From: an uncultured Bacilli bacterium
GTDB lineage: Bacteria > Bacillota_I > Bacilli_A > RF39 > UBA660
Assembly: GCA_910586635.1 (NCBI GenBank)
Contig: CAJUJA010000007.1
Coordinates: forward strand, 1 to 32,819
Length of the DNA: 32,819 nt
Direction of reading: 5' to 3'
Positions 14,609-22,771 of this stretch are shown one piece after another. The notes below the pieces were generated by a model. It saw only the letters and a program-made list of their open reading frames with translations. It had not been told where the DNA came from and did no database searches. Positions within the stretch are counted from its first letter, which is position 1, and every line of letters starts with the position of its first letter. A program made the position numbers and the translations under genes.

Positions 14609-15770
14609 AACTTACAATTCCTAAAATGCTATTTTTTATAGTTTCTATATATAATTCTAAATAACTTAACTTGTCTACATTGGTATTAGAAATTAAATCT
14701 ACTGTAGTGATTTTCTTTCCCTTATCCTTTATAGATACTTTTCCTACTACATCTCCTTTTCTTAAGGGAAGAGTTAGAGAATTAATTTTTACATCATATT
14801 GATATTTTTTACTATCATCCTGTTTATTTTCTAATACTCCAACATCATATTTTGGTTTAATTGCAATCTTATCTTTATTCCCCTTATCAAATGCGATTTC
14901 TTTTATGACATCATTTTTTTTCTTTAATATCGTCATTTTTTTTGTATTAAATCCATAATCCAAAAGTGCCATTGCTTCACTATTTCTAACTTTACTTTCT
15001 TCTTCTCCTAAAACAATTGCAATCAGTCTCATATCGTTTTTCTTAGCTGTCGCTGCCAAACAATATTTTGCGGCATCTGTATGTCCGGTTTTTAGTCCAT
15101 CTGCTCCTTCATAAAATCTTACTAATTTATTGGTATTCACAAGCCAAAACTTATTTTCTGTATCTTCTCTTAAATAATCCTCATACACAGATGAAAACTT
15201 AAGGATTTCTTCATGCATTAATAGATTTCTAGCAATTATTGCCATGTCATATGCTGATGAGTAATGTCCTTCTTCGTCCAGACCTGTACTATTTTTAAAG
15301 TAAGTATTTTTAAGGCCTAAGTCTTTTACTTTTTGATTCATTAATTTAACAAAGCCCTTTTCACTACCACTTATATATTCTGCCATAGCAACCACAGCAT
15401 CATTCGCACTAGCCATGGAAATCCCCTTAAATAGATCCTCCACACTCATTTTTTCACCAGGGGTTAAATAAATCTGTGAACCTCCCATACCCGCAGCATT
15501 TTTACTAACCTCTACAATATCCGTCCATTTTATTTTTCCAGCCTCTATTTTTTCTAAAATAATAGTTTGTGCTACCATCTTAGTCATAGAAGCTACTGCT
15601 ACTTGCTTATCTTTTTCTTTTTCAAATATAATTTCTCCTGTTGATTGTTCCATAAGTAGACCAGATGTAGCATTTTTTATGAGTTCTACCTCTTTATTTT
15701 TCTCCTCTGCTTTCGTTGTAAACGGTATTAAAAATAAAATTAGTAAAAGTATATAACTAAACTTTTTCAT
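14607..15770 (-). CDS. dacF: Serine-type D-alanyl-D-alanine carboxypeptidase (PBP5/DacF family)
   Basis: This 387-residue low-molecular-weight penicillin-binding protein has a signal peptide of about 21 residues (ending FTTKA) and the three active-site motifs: S61-x-x-K64 (SMTK), S121-A-N123 and K227-T-G229. A C-terminal beta domain (about 270-365) and an amphipathic terminal helix (about 366-387) anchor it to the membrane face. It removes the terminal D-Ala from peptidoglycan stem peptides and so limits cross-linking. DacF rather than DacA is tentative and based on length and the sporulating context. It is divergent from a VanY-type carboxypeptidase across an 88-nt gap. Confidence 0.9.
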   Translation of the reverse strand: MKKFSYILLLILFLIPFTTKAEEKNKEVELIKNATSGLLMEQSTGEIIFEKEKDKQVAVASMTKMVAQTIILEKIEAGKIKWTDIVEVSKNAAGMGGSQIYLTPGEKMSVEDLFKGISMASANDAVVAMAEYISGSEKGFVKLMNQKVKDLGLKNTYFKNSTGLDEEGHYSSAYDMAIIARNLLMHEEILKFSSVYEDYLREDTENKFWLVNTNKLVRFYEGADGLKTGHTDAAKYCLAATAKKNDMRLIAIVLGEEESKVRNSEAMALLDYGFNTKKMTILKKKNDVIKEIAFDKGNKDKIAIKPKYDVGVLENKQDDSKKYQYDVKINSLTLPLRKGDVVGKVSIKDKGKKITTVDLISNTNVDKLSYLELYIETIKNSILGIVS

Positions 15771-15858
15771 AAAATCCTCCTATAATTTCCTATGTCAAGT
15801 TTAAAAAAAATATACATAAATTTGGCATTTTGCTGTATGATGGTATTAGGTGAAGTCT

Positions 15859-16707
15859 ATGAAAAAACTAAAACTTAAAAATTTTATCATTCTATTTGTT
15901 ATTTTTCTTTGTATCTTTTTTGTAATTCACATTACAAAGGAACTTAATGAAGATAAGAAAAAGGGGAATGTTTTTATGACTAATCAAGAGAAAAATTCGT
16001 ATAAAAATATTCAGTACTATAATAGAGAATATCAAAGCCGATATGAACAATATAAAAAACAAAACTCTAATTTATCAATAAAGGATATCGTTACCAGAGT
16101 AAATATTGGTCTTGATCATAGTTTTTATACTCACACTAAAAAAACACCCTTTCTGAATAGGGATTACATTTTGGTAAATAAATATCTATATTTAGATGAA
16201 ACTTATGTTCCTGAACAGCTAGAAAGTATTTCAACACAGTATTCTAGAAGTGGTATGAAGTTAGTTCGTACTGCTAAAGATGCTTTTGAAAACATGGCTA
16301 AGGCGGCTTTGGATGATGGAATGAAGATAATTGCTATGTCTAGTTACCGAGGATATGATTATCAGGTTAACCTATATAATCGGTATGTAACAAGTGATGG
16401 AGTAGAGGCTGCTGATACTTATTCAGCAAGACCAGGATTTTCAGAGCATCAAACAGGATTATGTGTAGATATCTATGATGGAGTAGTTGATTATACGAAT
16501 TTTGAACAATCCAAATCCTTTCATTGGATGCAGGAAAATGCTCATAAATACGGCTTTATTCTAAGGTATCCTAAAGATATGGAACATATTACAGGATATC
16601 AATACGAGTCCTGGCATTATCGTTATGTAGGAGAGAAGATTGCAACTTATATTTATAAGAATAATATTACTTTTGATGAATACTATGTTCAAAATTTAGA
16701 AAAGTAG
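15859..16707 (+). CDS. VanY-type D-alanyl-D-alanine carboxypeptidase (peptidase M15B)
   Basis: This 282-residue protein is anchored by one N-terminal TM segment (about residues 8-26). The M15 zinc ligands are visible: H197 in FSEHQTGLCVDI, D204, and E250-x-x-H253 in YESWHYR; R164 in SSYRG binds the substrate carboxylate. It hydrolyses the terminal D-Ala-D-Ala bond outside the membrane. The frame opens at a GTG at 15850, but TTAGGTGA directly precedes the ATG at 15859, which is preferred. It stands alone, divergent from the PBP5-type enzyme; nothing here suggests a vancomycin-resistance cluster, so housekeeping peptidoglycan trimming is more likely. Confidence 0.9.
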   Translation: MKKLKLKNFIILFVIFLCIFFVIHITKELNEDKKKGNVFMTNQEKNSYKNIQYYNREYQSRYEQYKKQNSNLSIKDIVTRVNIGLDHSFYTHTKKTPFLNRDYILVNKYLYLDETYVPEQLESISTQYSRSGMKLVRTAKDAFENMAKAALDDGMKIIAMSSYRGYDYQVNLYNRYVTSDGVEAADTYSARPGFSEHQTGLCVDIYDGVVDYTNFEQSKSFHWMQENAHKYGFILRYPKDMEHITGYQYESWHYRYVGEKIATYIYKNNITFDEYYVQNLEK

Positions 16708-16709
16708 AT

Positions 16710-17651
16710 TTAAACTTTAAAACTAGTTTCATCAATAAATTGATAATTGGTTTTATATTTTAACTCTCTAATCAGACGAAATAAGGCCTCGTCTTTTTTC
16801 TTTGCTTCTATCATAATATCTAAATTTACTGAGTACTTTTTTATTCTTTCAATAAATTGTATAAACTGATTGCTATCAATATAATCATGATGACTTCTCA
16901 TATCTTTTTTTGTCCTATTTTTAGGAGAAGAAAAATGAATCTTTGGATTTTGATTTTTCCACGTTTTAAATATTTTTTCGATATATAAATCTAAATCATC
17001 TACATCATGATTGCATATATGATGATGATAATCTAATACTACAGGGATGTTTAACTGTTCATTTAGGTAAAGACAATCTTTAATATTGAATACTTTATCA
17101 TCATTTTCTATTACGATAGCTTTTTTTAAATGATTAGGAAGAGCATTATAGTTATTTATAAATCTCGTTAGTGAGTTTTTTTTACCAAAACTACCACTTC
17201 CAACATGTAGTACTAATACTTTATTCCTTATCTGAAGCATGTTTAAAAGATTATAGTGATATTTTAAAATCTCTATACTATTTTTTACTACTTCTTGATT
17301 AATACTGTTTAAAACACAAAATTGATCTGGATGGAAATCTACTCTCATATTATTTTCCTTCATTTTTTTTGAAATAGAGTGATAATATTTATTATATTTA
17401 GATTCATAATTAAATACTACGTCTTCTTTCGTAGCTAAGGGAATTATCTTCGAAGATAATCTATAAAAGTGAATATGATTTGCTATATTATAGTCAATAA
17501 TTTTTTCCAAATCCATTAGATTTGACCGAATTACCCGATCTAACTTATTTTCATCTTGCTCCTTGATATAATTTGTATAGGTATAACTACTAGAGGAAGT
17601 GATTCCACTTAAAGTCTCACTAATACAAGCATATCCTAACCTAATTATCAT
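16710..17651 (-). CDS. uvsE: UV damage endonuclease (UvdE/UVDE)
   Basis: This 313-residue TIM-barrel metal endonuclease starts a damage-repair pathway by nicking 5' of UV photoproducts. Family landmarks are the N-terminal RLGYACIS, HFYRLSS, the metal-binding FHPDQFCVLNS, VLHVGSGSFGKK, VIENDD and LDYHHHICN. The protein opens at the conserved RLGY, so the start at 17651 is secure. The gene begins immediately after the T-run of a terminator hairpin, and its ribosome site (AAGGGTGA) lies partly in that hairpin. The 3' end faces the VanY gene with only 2 nt between the stops. Confidence 0.93.
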   Translation of the reverse strand: MIIRLGYACISETLSGITSSSSYTYTNYIKEQDENKLDRVIRSNLMDLEKIIDYNIANHIHFYRLSSKIIPLATKEDVVFNYESKYNKYYHSISKKMKENNMRVDFHPDQFCVLNSINQEVVKNSIEILKYHYNLLNMLQIRNKVLVLHVGSGSFGKKNSLTRFINNYNALPNHLKKAIVIENDDKVFNIKDCLYLNEQLNIPVVLDYHHHICNHDVDDLDLYIEKIFKTWKNQNPKIHFSSPKNRTKKDMRSHHDYIDSNQFIQFIERIKKYSVNLDIMIEAKKKDEALFRLIRELKYKTNYQFIDETSFKV

Positions 17652-17683
17652 AAAAAGTTCACCCTTATTAGTGTGAACTTTTT
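17652..17683 (-). terminator. Terminator-like hairpin abutting the uvdE start codon
   Basis: Perfect 11-bp stem AAAAAGTTCAC/GTGAACTTTTT (17673-17683 with 17652-17662) with a 10-nt loop. On the minus strand it ends in TTTTT directly followed by the uvdE ATG. It closes the adhesin-sortase-membrane-protein operon and holds the uvdE Shine-Dalgarno (GG in the loop, GTGA in the stem). Confidence 0.75.
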
Positions 17684-17692
17684 TAGTTTTAT

Positions 17693-18265
17693 TTAATCAA
17701 ATTTTTTTTCTAGGAATTTATAAAAATGATAAAGACAAGTATACTCAACCCATAGGAAGAAGATAATATTACTAATTTGTATGAATGATAAAATGGTTTC
17801 ATTTTTATATAATTCATTCACCACTGATAAATCGATTCCATTTTTAGTAGCTAATGAAATAATTGCCATAAAACAAAAGTATAGAAAACTTAATATGATA
17901 CAGTTTATAATTTTCTTTATTTTTCCCATCTTTTTTGACAAAATTGTGAAAATAAAAGCTATAGTAGTTGTCAAAATAATAAAGAAGTAAACAACCATAG
18001 ATGGAAAATATAAATAGCTTAATAACATTTGAATTAGACTATCTATACTTTGCATAGCATATGAACGATAGGCTATCATTAAACCAATTAAAAATCCAAG
18101 GCAAAGAATAATAGAAATAATTTTTACTATCTTATTATTTTTCTTAATATTTAGTATAGTAAATAAGAATAAAAGAAGGCTTAAGAGAAACAATTCAATT
18201 CCCATAAATGACGAAATTGTATATTTAAAAATTAATACAATTTTATCAATCACAGTCATTTCCAT
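17693..18265 (-). CDS. Polytopic membrane protein of the sortase operon, unknown function
   Basis: About 190 residues with five probable TM helices (roughly residues 17-38, 47-68, 77-105, 119-140 and 157-180) and short charged loops. No family recognised. AAAGGAGG lies 9 nt before the ATG at 18265; an in-frame TTG at 18274 is adjacent to that site and is rejected. It follows the sortase gene by 16 nt and ends the operon, so a role in assembly or export of the thioester protein is a reasonable guess, unproven. Confidence 0.6.
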   Translation of the reverse strand: MEMTVIDKIVLIFKYTISSFMGIELFLLSLLLFLFTILNIKKNNKIVKIISIILCLGFLIGLMIAYRSYAMQSIDSLIQMLLSYLYFPSMVVYFFIILTTTIAFIFTILSKKMGKIKKIINCIILSFLYFCFMAIISLATKNGIDLSVVNELYKNETILSFIQISNIIFFLWVEYTCLYHFYKFLEKKFD

Positions 18266-18281
18266 AATGACCAACCTCCTT

Positions 18282-18920
18282 TTAAACTCGTTCTAATATA
18301 TAAATTGTTTGTTCTGTATCACTATCTTTTGTACAAGTAATTAGTGTCAAACAGGTTTTATCCATGTTTCGAGTAATCGTTGCTTTCCCTGTTTTTGGAA
18401 TATTATAAATATTTACAATCTGGTATTTATATTTTACTCCTCCATAAGTAATGTACGCCATATCCCCTATATTTAACCTATATAAGTAAGCAAAATAAGA
18501 AATGTAGGCGTCTCCGGAATGTGCCATTAAAATTAAGTTACCATTTATAACGTCGGGCATGGTAGATCCCCCTACCATAGTTACGTTATACTCTATATTA
18601 TTATATCTAGAATCAAAACCATAGAATCCTCTTTTTAGTCCGATTTTTGGAATTTCCAAAATACCCAAGTATTTACTATAATTGATTTTTTTTTCTTCTA
18701 TCTTTGTATCTGGCTGTGCTGGTTCTTCCTTTTTCTCTTCAACTTCTGGAATATCCTCAATAATCTCATCACTGATATTATTATCTAGTCTTAATTTCAT
18801 ATCAGAGAATAATTTTTTCTTTATCTCTTGTACATGGTTCATGGAAAGAATTGATATTCCAATTATGATAAGTAAAGAGCCAAATAAACATATATGACTC
18901 TTTTTTATTTTTTTATTCAT
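18282..18920 (-). CDS. Sortase family transpeptidase
   Basis: About 212 residues from the preferred start. There is a single N-terminal TM segment (about residues 9-26), a charged Glu/Lys/Pro linker (about 30-80), then the sortase beta-barrel. Catalytic residues are H134 (ILMAHSGD), C196 (TLITCT) and R211, the penultimate residue, so the protein ends almost at the catalytic Arg. The GILEIPKIGL opening of the catalytic domain is typical. Start choice: the frame is open 38 codons further upstream, but those codons are antiparallel in sense to the adhesin's hydrophobic tail frame; the ATG at 18920 overlaps the adhesin stop (ATGAATAA) and supports coupling. It follows its probable substrate directly. 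Confidence 0.87.
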   Translation of the reverse strand: MNKKIKKSHICLFGSLLIIIGISILSMNHVQEIKKKLFSDMKLRLDNNISDEIIEDIPEVEEKKEEPAQPDTKIEEKKINYSKYLGILEIPKIGLKRGFYGFDSRYNNIEYNVTMVGGSTMPDVINGNLILMAHSGDAYISYFAYLYRLNIGDMAYITYGGVKYKYQIVNIYNIPKTGKATITRNMDKTCLTLITCTKDSDTEQTIYILERV

Positions 18921-20070
18921 TTGTTTGATTTTTCGGTTTAACATTTGCATAAATAATTCCAGCACCACATAATAGAATAATAAATCCAACAAAGTAGATC
19001 GAACTAGACATTGAAATAGCAGTGTCCTCGACATGACTTGCGTCGATATTTAAGGCACCAGAAATTGGTTTCTTTTCTTTTACTACTAATACCAATGGCT
19101 GTTTAGTATTATCAGTCGCATGAATATATTCATATCCTGCATAATACTCATAATTATCTATCGTTGCTGTGATTTTAGCTTTTACTGAATAATTATCTAT
19201 ATTATTAATTGGAATTACAAAGTAGAATTTAGTAGAAGCATCTACTTGAGCAATTTCTTGTCCTGCTTCATTATAAATCTTAGTTCCTTGTGGCATTTTA
19301 GAAGTGTCTAAGGTAACTTTTAATGATCCTAAATTTAATACACTAATTAAACTTGTTTTTATTGTTTTAGAATTCTTATCAATCGTATATTTACCATCAT
19401 ATGCAAATTGAATAGAGTCTAAGACTGTAGTGTTTGCTCCCTTTGCTGCTGCTACTAGAGTTTGTGCTGTTTGCCATAACTTAATAGCACGATTACTATA
19501 GGTAACTGAGGTTGTTGAGTTAATTTGTGCTCCTGACTCTTCAATATCATTAGTATTTACAGTTAACCCTGCAAAATTATTGGCATTTTGATATTGCCAT
19601 ATCGCAACTTGTGTCATCCATGCTAATTCTGCATCGTTATCCTGTGTATTTGCAGTACCTACTTGCCCTCCAAATGTCTTATTATAATACTCTTGTGCAT
19701 GAGTAATGATATAAACTATTTTTGCATCTACTGTTTTTCCTGATTTCTTGTAATTTGCCCCTGTTGCATATGGCTTTGTTCTGTCTATACAAAATATTTT
19801 TACTAAATCCTTGGTATGATAGTTAATTACATTATTTCCACCAACACTTCCCATTGCACCTGTAACACTTCTATTTGCTATTACTTCATCTGCTGTTGGA
19901 TTTACTTCCCTGGCAGGTTCACTATTATCCCATCTTCCTGTAACGTTTGTAGTAAAGGTATCAGGTGCACTAGCAGCTATATAACTTTCTGCCCTTACAT
20001 TTACAATCATTCCAAGTGAGCATAATATACCTATAGATAATAAGGTCCATTTCCTTTTTTTCATTTTCAT
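18913..20070 (-). CDS. Thioester-domain (TQxA) surface adhesin, cell-wall anchored
   Basis: This 385-residue surface protein has a signal peptide (cleavage near residue 27, VRA), then a thioester domain: Cys94 in KIFCIDR and Gln154 in TQVAIWQY, the pair known to form an internal Cys-Gln thioester that bonds covalently to host proteins. A beta-rich stalk domain (about 215-335) follows, then VEDTAIS (from residue 347), a hydrophobic stretch and a short basic-polar tail KPKNQTNE. This is a sorting-signal layout, but no LPxTG is present. The sortase gene overlaps its stop codon. The protein has two nearby possible Met starts (20070 and 20064), each with a usable ribosome site. Confidence 0.85.
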   Translation of the reverse strand: MKMKKRKWTLLSIGILCSLGMIVNVRAESYIAASAPDTFTTNVTGRWDNSEPAREVNPTADEVIANRSVTGAMGSVGGNNVINYHTKDLVKIFCIDRTKPYATGANYKKSGKTVDAKIVYIITHAQEYYNKTFGGQVGTANTQDNDAELAWMTQVAIWQYQNANNFAGLTVNTNDIEESGAQINSTTSVTYSNRAIKLWQTAQTLVAAAKGANTTVLDSIQFAYDGKYTIDKNSKTIKTSLISVLNLGSLKVTLDTSKMPQGTKIYNEAGQEIAQVDASTKFYFVIPINNIDNYSVKAKITATIDNYEYYAGYEYIHATDNTKQPLVLVVKEKKPISGALNIDASHVEDTAISMSSSIYFVGFIILLCGAGIIYANVKPKNQTNE

Positions 20071-20091
20071 CCTCTACCTTTCATTATAATC

Positions 20092-20119
20092 AGTATAACA
20101 TACTTTTAATGATTTCCAA
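20092..20119 (-). promoter_or_regulatory. sigma-A promoter of the adhesin-sortase operon
   Basis: TTGGAA (20114-20119) and TATACT (20092-20097) with a 16-nt spacer on the minus strand, about 20 nt upstream of the adhesin start. Confidence 0.6.
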
Positions 20120-20143
20120 ACATTTTTTCCTCTTTTATCCAAT

Positions 20144-21358
20144 TTATTCTATTACAAAAATCTCTTCTATTTGTTCTATATTTATTTCTTTATTTATATA
20201 TAAAGTACAAAGGGTTTCTTTTTCTAACACTTGATCTCCTACCCTTTTATTTAAAACAATTCCAACTGTAGGATCAATTTTGTCTTCTTTTTCTATTCTA
20301 CCTGCTCCCAAACTCACTGATAAATTCCCGATATCTTTAGCAGATATTTTTTTAATGGTACCTGCCTTTTTTGATTTTACTTCGATTCTTTGGTCACTAA
20401 CTTTTAGTTTTTGAAGATCTCCTCCTTGATATTTCACAAATTCCAAAAATTTCTGATATGCTTTTCCAGAACGAATACTTTCCTCTACTTGAATTTTAGC
20501 CTCCTCAACAGAAATGTCTTTTCCCATACTTACCATTTCAGACGCCAATTCTATACATAATCTTCTTAGATAATTATCTTCTTTGTTATTTAAAATCTCC
20601 ATTGCCTCTATCACTTCAAGACTATTTCCAATAGAAGTTCCTAGTGGAGTATCCATATTGGTAGTCATGCATCTTACCTCTTTATGATGAAATTTTCCAA
20701 TTTTTTTCATTAATTGAGCAAGTTTTTTAGCATCCTTTTCTTTTTTGATTAAAGCACCATCTCCTACTTTGATATCAATTAGTATTTTATCTGCTCCACT
20801 AGCTATTTTTTTACTCATAATACTAGTAGCAATTAAGGGAATCGATTCTGTTGTTCCTGTAACATCTCTTAATGAATAAATTAATTTATCTAGTGGTACT
20901 AAATTCTTTGTCTGTGACGTAATTACTATTCCTATTTCTTTTTTTTGTTTTGCTATTTCTAAATCTGTCAAATCTGTCCTAAAACCAGGAATAGATTCTA
21001 ACTTATCAATGGTACCACCCGTAAATCCTAATCCTCTGCCGCTCATTTTAACAACAGGGACTCCAAGACTGGAAACGATTGGTGCAATAATAAGGGTCGT
21101 TTTATCCCCGACGCCCCCTGTTGAATGCTTATCTACCTCTATACCTGGAAAGTCAAAGGTCTCACCACTTTTAATAAAAATATCTGTAAGATCGAAGATT
21201 TCTTTATCTGTCATCCCCTTAATACAAATCGCCATTAATAAAGCAGACATTTGATAATCTGCTACCTCTCCACGTAAATAACCATTAAAGAAATTTTCTA
21301 GTTCCTTTTTGCTTAGTATTTTTCCTAATCGCTTTTTATTAATAATTTCTACTATCAT
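20144..21358 (-). CDS. pdp: Pyrimidine-nucleoside phosphorylase
   Basis: This 404-residue enzyme phosphorolyses uridine, thymidine and deoxyuridine. The signature KHSTGGVGDKTTL is at residues 77-89 (phosphate binding), with KMSGRGLGFTGGTIDKLESIPGF after it and SLRDVTGTTESIPLIATSIMSKK in the middle. The family is usually about 430 residues; this one has a shorter C-terminal alpha/beta domain. Its start overlaps the GNAT stop by 4 nt, so the two form an operon. In other Firmicutes the gene sits in nucleoside-salvage clusters; no deoC, cdd or transporter is seen here. Confidence 0.93.
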   Translation of the reverse strand: MIVEIINKKRLGKILSKKELENFFNGYLRGEVADYQMSALLMAICIKGMTDKEIFDLTDIFIKSGETFDFPGIEVDKHSTGGVGDKTTLIIAPIVSSLGVPVVKMSGRGLGFTGGTIDKLESIPGFRTDLTDLEIAKQKKEIGIVITSQTKNLVPLDKLIYSLRDVTGTTESIPLIATSIMSKKIASGADKILIDIKVGDGALIKKEKDAKKLAQLMKKIGKFHHKEVRCMTTNMDTPLGTSIGNSLEVIEAMEILNNKEDNYLRRLCIELASEMVSMGKDISVEEAKIQVEESIRSGKAYQKFLEFVKYQGGDLQKLKVSDQRIEVKSKKAGTIKKISAKDIGNLSVSLGAGRIEKEDKIDPTVGIVLNKRVGDQVLEKETLCTLYINKEINIEQIEEIFVIE

Positions 21359-21759
21359 AAAATCTCCTTCCTAAAGACATCAGTTTCACGAACTTTAAAT
21401 CCTAACTTTTCATATAAATGGTGAGCTGCCACTCTTGAAGGATTAGAGGTTAATTCTAAATAAGCAATGTGCTCAGTTTTACAAATTTCAAATATATAAT
21501 TAAATATTTTAGTAGCAATTTTTTTATTTTGAAACTTTTTTAATACACATACATAATTGATATATCCGTAATTCAAATTTTGGATATTATCGTACAATTG
21601 ATTTAAAACAGCATATCCTACTACTTTATTATCTACTATTGCAACAAACTCTTTATTAGAAGAATTCGTTCTTCCTTTTCTTTGTAATCCAAATTCATAC
21701 TCATTCAGCAAATCGTTTAAGGACTCTAAATCACGATCTTGATACCCTCTAATTTCCAT
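21355..21759 (-). CDS. GNAT family N-acetyltransferase
   Basis: This 134-residue acetyltransferase has the acyl-CoA-binding loop at KFQNKKIATKIF (a degenerate Q/R-x-x-G-x-G/A motif), preceded by the beta strand YINYVCVL and followed by AYLELTSNPSRVAAHHLYEKLGF, the typical C-terminal GNAT motif. The substrate is unknown. It is first in an operon with pdp. Confidence 0.87.
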   Translation of the reverse strand: MEIRGYQDRDLESLNDLLNEYEFGLQRKGRTNSSNKEFVAIVDNKVVGYAVLNQLYDNIQNLNYGYINYVCVLKKFQNKKIATKIFNYIFEICKTEHIAYLELTSNPSRVAAHHLYEKLGFKVRETDVFRKEIL

Positions 21760-21784
21760 TATTTAGTCAACCTACCTTTTTATT

Positions 21785-21793
21785 ATTATAACA
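21785..21793 (-). promoter_or_regulatory. Extended -10 promoter of the GNAT-pdp operon
   Basis: TGTTATAAT on the minus strand, about 25 nt upstream of the GNAT start; no clear -35. Confidence 0.5.
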
Positions 21794-21807
21794 TATCACT
21801 TCAAAAG

Positions 21808-21830
21808 AAAAAAACTATTTTACATAGTTT
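21808..21830 (-). terminator. Intrinsic terminator of the XRE regulator gene
   Basis: AAACTAT/ATAGTTT stem (21812-21818 with 21824-21830) with a 5-nt loop, then a T-run on the minus strand. It overlaps the stop codon of the regulator, like the dacF terminator. Confidence 0.7.
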
Positions 21831-22182
21831 ATCTCATTTTCATATCAATTAGTTCAACGCATCTTTTGGGATCACTTATAATTCTATTATAAAGACTACT
21901 ATATTTTCTAATTTCTTGAATAAATTCTAATTCTTCTTTTGCAACTGTGATTGAGTAACTACTATCACTGTCCGCTACTATTTCATAATCATTTCCTAAA
22001 AAATAATTAATATCAACTTTAAAAACTTTTGCAAGAGCAATCAAAGTTTCTAAAGTTGGAACTCTTGTTTCATTTTCATAACAGCAAATACTAACCTTTG
22101 TTACATTAATTAGGTCACCTAACTCCTGTTGAGTTAAGCCTTTTTCCTTTCGCAAGGACTTAATTCTTTTTCCAAGAAGCAT
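21829..22182 (-). CDS. XRE family helix-turn-helix regulator
   Basis: This 117-residue protein's first 60 residues form a Cro/CI-type HTH: LGKRIKSLRKEKGLTQQELG, then VTKVSICCYENETRVPTLETL and ALAKVFKVDINYFLG. The C-terminal half is helical and charged, with no visible sensory or peptidase domain. It is a single gene with a GAGGTGAGA site and its own terminator. An imperfect palindrome GTTAA-AG-TTAAC at 22244-22255 lies upstream of a TATAAT (minus strand) and could be an autoregulatory operator; this is weak. Confidence 0.88.
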   Translation of the reverse strand: MLLGKRIKSLRKEKGLTQQELGDLINVTKVSICCYENETRVPTLETLIALAKVFKVDINYFLGNDYEIVADSDSSYSITVAKEELEFIQEIRKYSSLYNRIISDPKRCVELIDMKMR

Positions 22183-22267
22183 AATCTCACCTCATATAAT
22201 TATCTTCTTCAATTTCATTATAATTATTCCAAAAGATAAAATGGTTAAAGTTAACTAAAAATAAACC

Positions 22268-22612
22268 TTAGTTTTCTTGCTTTTTACTGTTTTCACTTTT
22301 TGAGGTTAAGAATGTTACTTTTTCAGCAATCACTTCTAAAATATTTTGTTTTTTGTCGTCTTTTTCAACAATTCTTGACTGTACTCTTCCCTTAATTCCT
22401 AAAATGTCACCTTTATGACAATATTCAGAAGTATTGACTGCGACATTATCCCAAAGAATACAATCAATACAATCAGTATCATAAAGTCCATTCATATTTT
22501 TAAAACTTCTTGGAACAGCTAAAGTAATATTAGAGATTTTTTTTCCATTTTCTGTTTTATTAATTTGTACTTCCTTTGTTAATCTTCCTACTAATACAAT
22601 CTGGTTTAACAT
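22268..22612 (-). CDS. ssb: Short single-stranded DNA-binding protein
   Basis: This 114-residue OB-fold protein begins MLNQIVLVGRLTKE, with DCIDCILWDNVAVNTSEY and GDILGIKGRVQSR, the conserved SSB core. It ends in a short Ser/Lys/Glu tail (KSENSKKQEN) and lacks the acidic D-D-D-I-P-F tip of the main replicative SSB. Its length resembles the short Bacillus SsbB, which protects incoming DNA in competence. The main SSB is probably elsewhere. It is monocistronic with a consensus promoter and an AAAGGAGG site. Confidence 0.88.
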   Translation of the reverse strand: MLNQIVLVGRLTKEVQINKTENGKKISNITLAVPRSFKNMNGLYDTDCIDCILWDNVAVNTSEYCHKGDILGIKGRVQSRIVEKDDKKQNILEVIAEKVTFLTSKSENSKKQEN

Positions 22613-22633
22613 ATTTCCTCCTTTCTTTTTGCT

Positions 22634-22662
22634 ATCATAGAAAATAAATCTAAAATTTTCAA
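22634..22662 (-). promoter_or_regulatory. sigma-A promoter of ssb
   Basis: TTGAAA (22657-22662) and TATGAT (22634-22639), spacer 17 nt, on the minus strand, 21 nt upstream of the ssb start. Confidence 0.7.
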
Positions 22663-22697
22663 ATTTAACTTTTATTAGAATAAGATTTAATCAAAAT

Positions 22698-22732
22698 AAA
22701 AAAACAGAATTTGTTACACTCAAATTTTGTTT
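22698..22732 (-). terminator. Intrinsic terminator of the suf operon
   Basis: AAACAAAATTT pairs with AAATTCTGTTT on the minus strand (22722-22732 with 22702-22712, one mismatch), followed by a T-run, 40 nt after the sufB stop. Confidence 0.65.
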
Positions 22733-22771
22733 TTCACTTGTAATCAGTATTCAATTTTTAAATTTTACACT

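Noticed and set aside
15831..15840. TATGAT-like -10 upstream of the VanY gene and TTGACA upstream of dacF
   Set aside because: Neither has a partner box at a proper distance, so no promoter was called in this 88-nt divergent gap.
18921..19034. 38-codon N-terminal extension of the sortase frame
   Set aside because: It runs through the adhesin tail in another frame without a convincing ribosome site, and the TM anchor follows the ATG at 18920.
19032..19070. LPxTG-type motif in the adhesin C-terminus
   Set aside because: No L-P-x-T-G or N-P-x-T-x is present before the hydrophobic segment; only the VEDTAIS candidate is left.
22244..22255. Palindrome GTTAA-AG-TTAAC upstream of the XRE gene as operator
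   Set aside because: Only five bp per arm, common by chance at this AT content; mentioned only as a weak possibility in the gene entry.
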